Positions 61,323 to 64,000 of a DNA stretch of 64,000 bases are shown one piece after another. This DNA comes from Sphingomonas kyeonggiensis (lineage in GTDB: Bacteria > Pseudomonadota > Alphaproteobacteria > Sphingomonadales > Sphingomonadaceae): positions 1 to 64,000 of the forward strand of contig NZ_JACIEH010000002.1 of assembly GCF_014196745.1 (NCBI RefSeq), read 5' to 3'. The first letter of the stretch is position 1, and every line of letters starts with the position of its first letter. The position numbers were made by a program, and so were the translations under genes. The notes under the pieces were generated by a model. It searched no databases and was not told where the DNA came from. It saw only the letters and a program-made list of their open reading frames with translations.

Positions 61323-62759
61323 TCAGGCGCCCAGCCACCCCCCGGTGAACCCCGCCGCCTTCAGCCCCTTCCGAACGGGCGCGCAGCCCTGCATACGCTT
61401 CCAGACGAAGTCGTTCCGGTAGTTCGCCGCCTGGAGCAGGATCGGGCCCTGGTCGATGCCGATATGGTCGGTGTCGTACCAGCCCCTGGAGGGATCGACG
61501 CGGCCGTTTGAGAGCTGCTTGTCGGTCCAGCGGAAGCTCGGGTTGAACGAATCGTAGAAGCCGTACTTGCCGTAGAGCCGGTCGCCATGCTCGCGGCGCA
61601 TCGCCTCGGCGGCGGGGATGACGATCTCCGGGGCGAAGGGCAGCGAGCCGAGCGCGGCGGTGGGGGCGAGCGTGCCGTCGTCGCGGCCGTCGGGCTGGCC
61701 GAGGGGGCCGCGCGCCGAATAGCTGAAGAACTCGGTGGGCTTGCCCTTGAACTCCAGCTTGAAATCGCCCGGGCCGTCACAGGCGGTGAGGCCCCAGATG
61801 TCCTTCGACCAGCCGTCCCAGCCCTGCGGATTGGCGATGCAATAGGCGCGGCTGGCATAGGTGGCGCGGCGGCTATTCTCGAAATAGTCCATGCCGGCCT
61901 CGCGCATCACCTTGTCGCGGATGCCGCGGAAATCGATCCAGCACTCGCTATACTGGTGGCCGAACAGCGGCGCGAAGGCGAGGTGGCGGGTCGGCCCTTC
62001 GCCGCGCCAGCAGCGCGGATAGGGCGCGGTCCACACGTCCCAGCTGTCCGCCGGCAGCGCGTGCACCGGAGCGCCGAGGCCGAGGATGTAGACGAACATC
62101 CCCTCGTTATAGCCGGTCCAGCTGCTCGGGATCAGGCCGCGCTCGGGATGCCAGCCCATCGACACCGCCTTGCGGCCGTCCGAGCGGAAGAAGTTCCAGT
62201 CGGCACGGGCATAGAGCTTCTGCGCCAAGTCGCGGATCTCGCGCTCCTTGGCGTCTGCCCGGTCATAATATTGGCCGGCGAACAGCACGCCCATCAGCAG
62301 CAGCGTGGTATCGACGCTGGAGAGCTCGGTCTTCCCGAAGCGCTCGCCGCTGATCATGTCGATGAAGTGATAATAGAAGCCGGCATGGCCGATCTTGCCG
62401 CTCGGCTCGGGGCCCTGCGGCGCCTCCCAGAAGAAGCGCAGCGTGGTGAGGGTGAGGTCGCGTGCCTCGGCCCGGGTGATCCAGCCGCGCTCGACGCCGA
62501 TCGGATAGGCGGTGAGCGCGAAGCCGACCGAGGCGATCGAGCAGAAGCTGGGCGAAGGGTAGCGATCGGGCACCAGGCCGTTGTCGCGCCGCGCCGTCTC
62601 CCAGAACCAGCGGAAGGTGCGGTATTCGATGTCCTCGTAAAAGGCGGGCAGCGTGCGGACGCCGGCCGCCTTGCGCGACTGGGCGGCAGCGGCGCCCGGC
62701 AGGGCCGTGGCCGCGAGCAGCGCCGAAGACTGCGAAAGAAGCGCGCGCCGGTCGATCAT
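61323..62759 (-). CDS. Exported glucoamylase-family (GH144-type) enzyme
   Basis: A 478-residue protein with signal (MIDRRALLSQSSALLAATALPG). It has the Glycoamylase domain: FYEDIEYRTFRWFWETARRDN, DRYPSPSFCSIASVGFALTAY, GKTELSSVDTTLLLMGVLFA, HQYSECWIDFRGIRDK and GIDQGPILLQAANYR. Characterised relatives are endo-beta-1,2-glucanases (GH144). It shares the LacI operator motif with the receptor. ATG 62759 preferred. Confidence 0.87.
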   Translation of the reverse strand: MIDRRALLSQSSALLAATALPGAAAAQSRKAAGVRTLPAFYEDIEYRTFRWFWETARRDNGLVPDRYPSPSFCSIASVGFALTAYPIGVERGWITRAEARDLTLTTLRFFWEAPQGPEPSGKIGHAGFYYHFIDMISGERFGKTELSSVDTTLLLMGVLFAGQYYDRADAKEREIRDLAQKLYARADWNFFRSDGRKAVSMGWHPERGLIPSSWTGYNEGMFVYILGLGAPVHALPADSWDVWTAPYPRCWRGEGPTRHLAFAPLFGHQYSECWIDFRGIRDKVMREAGMDYFENSRRATYASRAYCIANPQGWDGWSKDIWGLTACDGPGDFKLEFKGKPTEFFSYSARGPLGQPDGRDDGTLAPTAALGSLPFAPEIVIPAAEAMRREHGDRLYGKYGFYDSFNPSFRWTDKQLSNGRVDPSRGWYDTDHIGIDQGPILLQAANYRNDFVWKRMQGCAPVRKGLKAAGFTGGWLGA

Positions 62760-62877
62760 GTCCAAAGCCTCATACACGAGAGTGAGCGAGTGGTCTCAGC
62801 CCCGGCCCGAAAAATCGGGGGCAGCGCGCAGGGCGCCGCCCCCGGAGGCGGGGTGTGGCCAAAAGCGGGTGAAGACG

Positions 62878-62891
62878 TGGAACCGGTTACA
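62878..62891. promoter_or_regulatory. LacI-type operator upstream of the GH144-type gene
   Basis: TGGAACCGGTTACA, 13 of 14 bases as in 56301-56314, flanked by GTGGA/TCCAC. It lies about 120 bp before the GH144-type start and just after lacI. Confidence 0.72.
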
Positions 62892-62921
62892 GTCCACGGC
62901 GAAAAAGAAACGGAGCCGCGG

Positions 62922-63938
62922 TCACGCATGCGCGGCTCCGTCCTTGGGAGCGGTGCGCGGCGCCGTGGTGGCGCGCACGACCAGCTCGGGGGTGAAAGTC
63001 TCGCTGTCGCGGCTGAGGTCCTTGCCCTCGAGCAGGTCGATCAGCCGGCCGACGGCGCGGGCGCCCATCTCGGCGATGTTCACGCGCACGGTGCTGAGCG
63101 AGAGATAGCGGGCGAGGGGGACGTCGTCGAAGCCGGCCACGGCGATCTTCTCGGGCACGCCGGTGCCCGCGCTGCGCAGCGTGTGGAGGCAGCCGATCGC
63201 CATCATGTCGTTGGCGGCGAAGACCGCGTCGGTGAGGGTATTGCTCGCCAGGATCGTGCGGGCGGCGGCTTCGCCGGCCTCTTCGTTGAAGTCGCCGGCG
63301 AGGATGCGCGGGGGCAGGGCGTGGCGGGCGCAGACGGCGAGATAGCCCTCGGCGCGCTGGGCGGCGTCGAGATTGCCTTCGGGCCCGGCAATGTGGACGA
63401 TGTGGCGATAGCCATTGGCGACAAGATGCTCGACCATCGCCTCGGCACCCGCGCGATTGTCGAAGCGCAGCGCCGGGCGACCGGGCAGGTCGGCATGGCT
63501 GTTGAGCATCACCGAGGGCAGCGCGGGCGGGATCGCATGCTCGAGCGTCTCGGGCGCGATGTGCGGGGCCATGACGAGCAGCCCGTCGACCCGGCCGCGC
63601 ATCGCGCGCAGCGCCACCGCCGCCTGGTCGCTGTCGTCATGCATGTTGGAGAGCAGCAGCAGATAGCCGCGCCGGCTGGCTTCCCGGTCCATGCCGCGCA
63701 CGCATTCGGAGAAGAACTCGCCGTGCAGGTCGGGCAGGACCACGCCGATCGCGTGGGCGCGGGCGAGGCTGAGGCTGCGCGCGCCGGCATGGGGGACATA
63801 GCCCAGCTCGTTGGCCGCCTTGATCACCCGCTCGCGGGTTTCGGCGCGGACATTGTCGAGGCCGTTCAGGGCGCGCGACACCGACGCGACCGAAACTTCG
63901 GCGCGGCGTGCGACATCGCGGATGGTGGCCTCGCCCAT
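62922..63938 (-). CDS. LacI-family transcriptional repressor
   Basis: A 338-residue regulator. ATIRDVARRAEVSVASVSRALNG is the DNA-binding HTH and NELGYVPHAGARSLS the hinge. The periplasmic-binding-protein-like sugar domain follows (GVVLPDLHGEFFSECVRGMD, DGLLVMAPH, VFAANDMMAIG, VAGFDDVPLARY). Its genome neighbourhood and the AACCGGTTAC sites point to control of the receptor, GH43 and GH144-type genes, released by a sugar or oligosaccharide. Confidence 0.94.
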   Translation of the reverse strand: MGEATIRDVARRAEVSVASVSRALNGLDNVRAETRERVIKAANELGYVPHAGARSLSLARAHAIGVVLPDLHGEFFSECVRGMDREASRRGYLLLLSNMHDDSDQAAVALRAMRGRVDGLLVMAPHIAPETLEHAIPPALPSVMLNSHADLPGRPALRFDNRAGAEAMVEHLVANGYRHIVHIAGPEGNLDAAQRAEGYLAVCARHALPPRILAGDFNEEAGEAAARTILASNTLTDAVFAANDMMAIGCLHTLRSAGTGVPEKIAVAGFDDVPLARYLSLSTVRVNIAEMGARAVGRLIDLLEGKDLSRDSETFTPELVVRATTAPRTAPKDGAAHA

Positions 63939-63969
63939 TTCAGTCCCTTCTCCCCCGGTCCCCGGACAT

Positions 63970-63985
63970 GGGAACGCATGTTTCC
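63970..63985. promoter_or_regulatory. Palindrome upstream of lacI
   Basis: GGGAAC-GCAT-GTTTCC, a 6+4+6 inverted repeat with one mismatch, 32 bp before the lacI start. It may be the autoregulatory or promoter site. It differs from the AACCGGTT sites. Confidence 0.35.
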
Positions 63986-64000
63986 TGCGCTTCAGACCGC

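Overview
The window is 64 kb of GC-rich, tightly packed chromosome from an alphaproteobacterium, most likely a sphingomonad (Sphingomonas or a close relative). This rests on the large TonB-dependent receptors, the general-stress (EcfG-type) promoter signature, the small sphingomonad-type hypothetical genes and the GC-rich CGTCATCCCGG intergenic palindromes. The placement is inferred from content and was not tested by a search.

Layout. 1-3.0 kb: initiator tRNA with two hairpins, a glutaminyl cyclase and a LytS/LytTR-type two-component pair. 3.1-7.6 kb: a duplicated-domain secreted protein, a rhodanese, then an operon of APC permease, methylthioadenosine phosphorylase (mtnP) and FKBP isomerase closed by a two-way terminator. 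7.6-13.6 kb: TonB receptor and aconitase. 13.8-16.1 kb: a lower-GC island with a lone phage tailspike-like beta-helix gene. 16.1-22.0 kb: a large DUF5695-like secreted protein, a GNAT acetyltransferase broken by one extra base, a winged-helix regulator and an unrecognised exported protein. 22.1-26.2 kb: sodC, a low-molecular-weight phosphatase, an alginate-export-like barrel and two exported hypotheticals. 26.0-32.6 kb: DUF2306 membrane protein, hybrid kinase, thpR, Bax-inhibitor-1 protein, and a stress-promoter operon with a CDF transporter. 32.7-35.3 kb: lipase and a four-gene overlapping operon with a DUF2384-like protein and a cold-shock protein. 35.2-39.1 kb: resistance and metal genes: LysR plus divergent class D beta-lactamase, dmeR-dmeF, SMR exporter and rifampin ADP-ribosyltransferase. 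39.3-45.0 kb: HEPN-like protein, M20 amidohydrolase, DUF559 endonuclease-like gene flanked by inverted repeats, DUF4893 lipoprotein, 3-hydroxybutyrate dehydrogenase and patatin phospholipase. 45.1-51.0 kb: zinc metallopeptidase, hydrolase, TPR protein, gloA, nitronate monooxygenase, gloB and two small paralogues. 51.0-56.1 kb: hslU and hslV separated by a circularly permuted D-amino-acid-oxidase-like protein, rlmJ and small genes. 56.3-63.9 kb: a glycan-use locus with an Oar-like TonB receptor, GH43, a GH144-type enzyme and a LacI repressor, with matching AACCGGTTAC palindromes at two of its promoters.

The clearest working unit is the last locus: outer-membrane uptake, two exported glycosidases and a LacI regulator. 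No complete mobile element, CRISPR array, phage module or full defence system is visible. The most unusual observations are the permuted flavoprotein, the isolated tailspike island, the orphan HEPN-motif protein, and a REP-pair family in which a stem changed on both sides so that pairing is kept.
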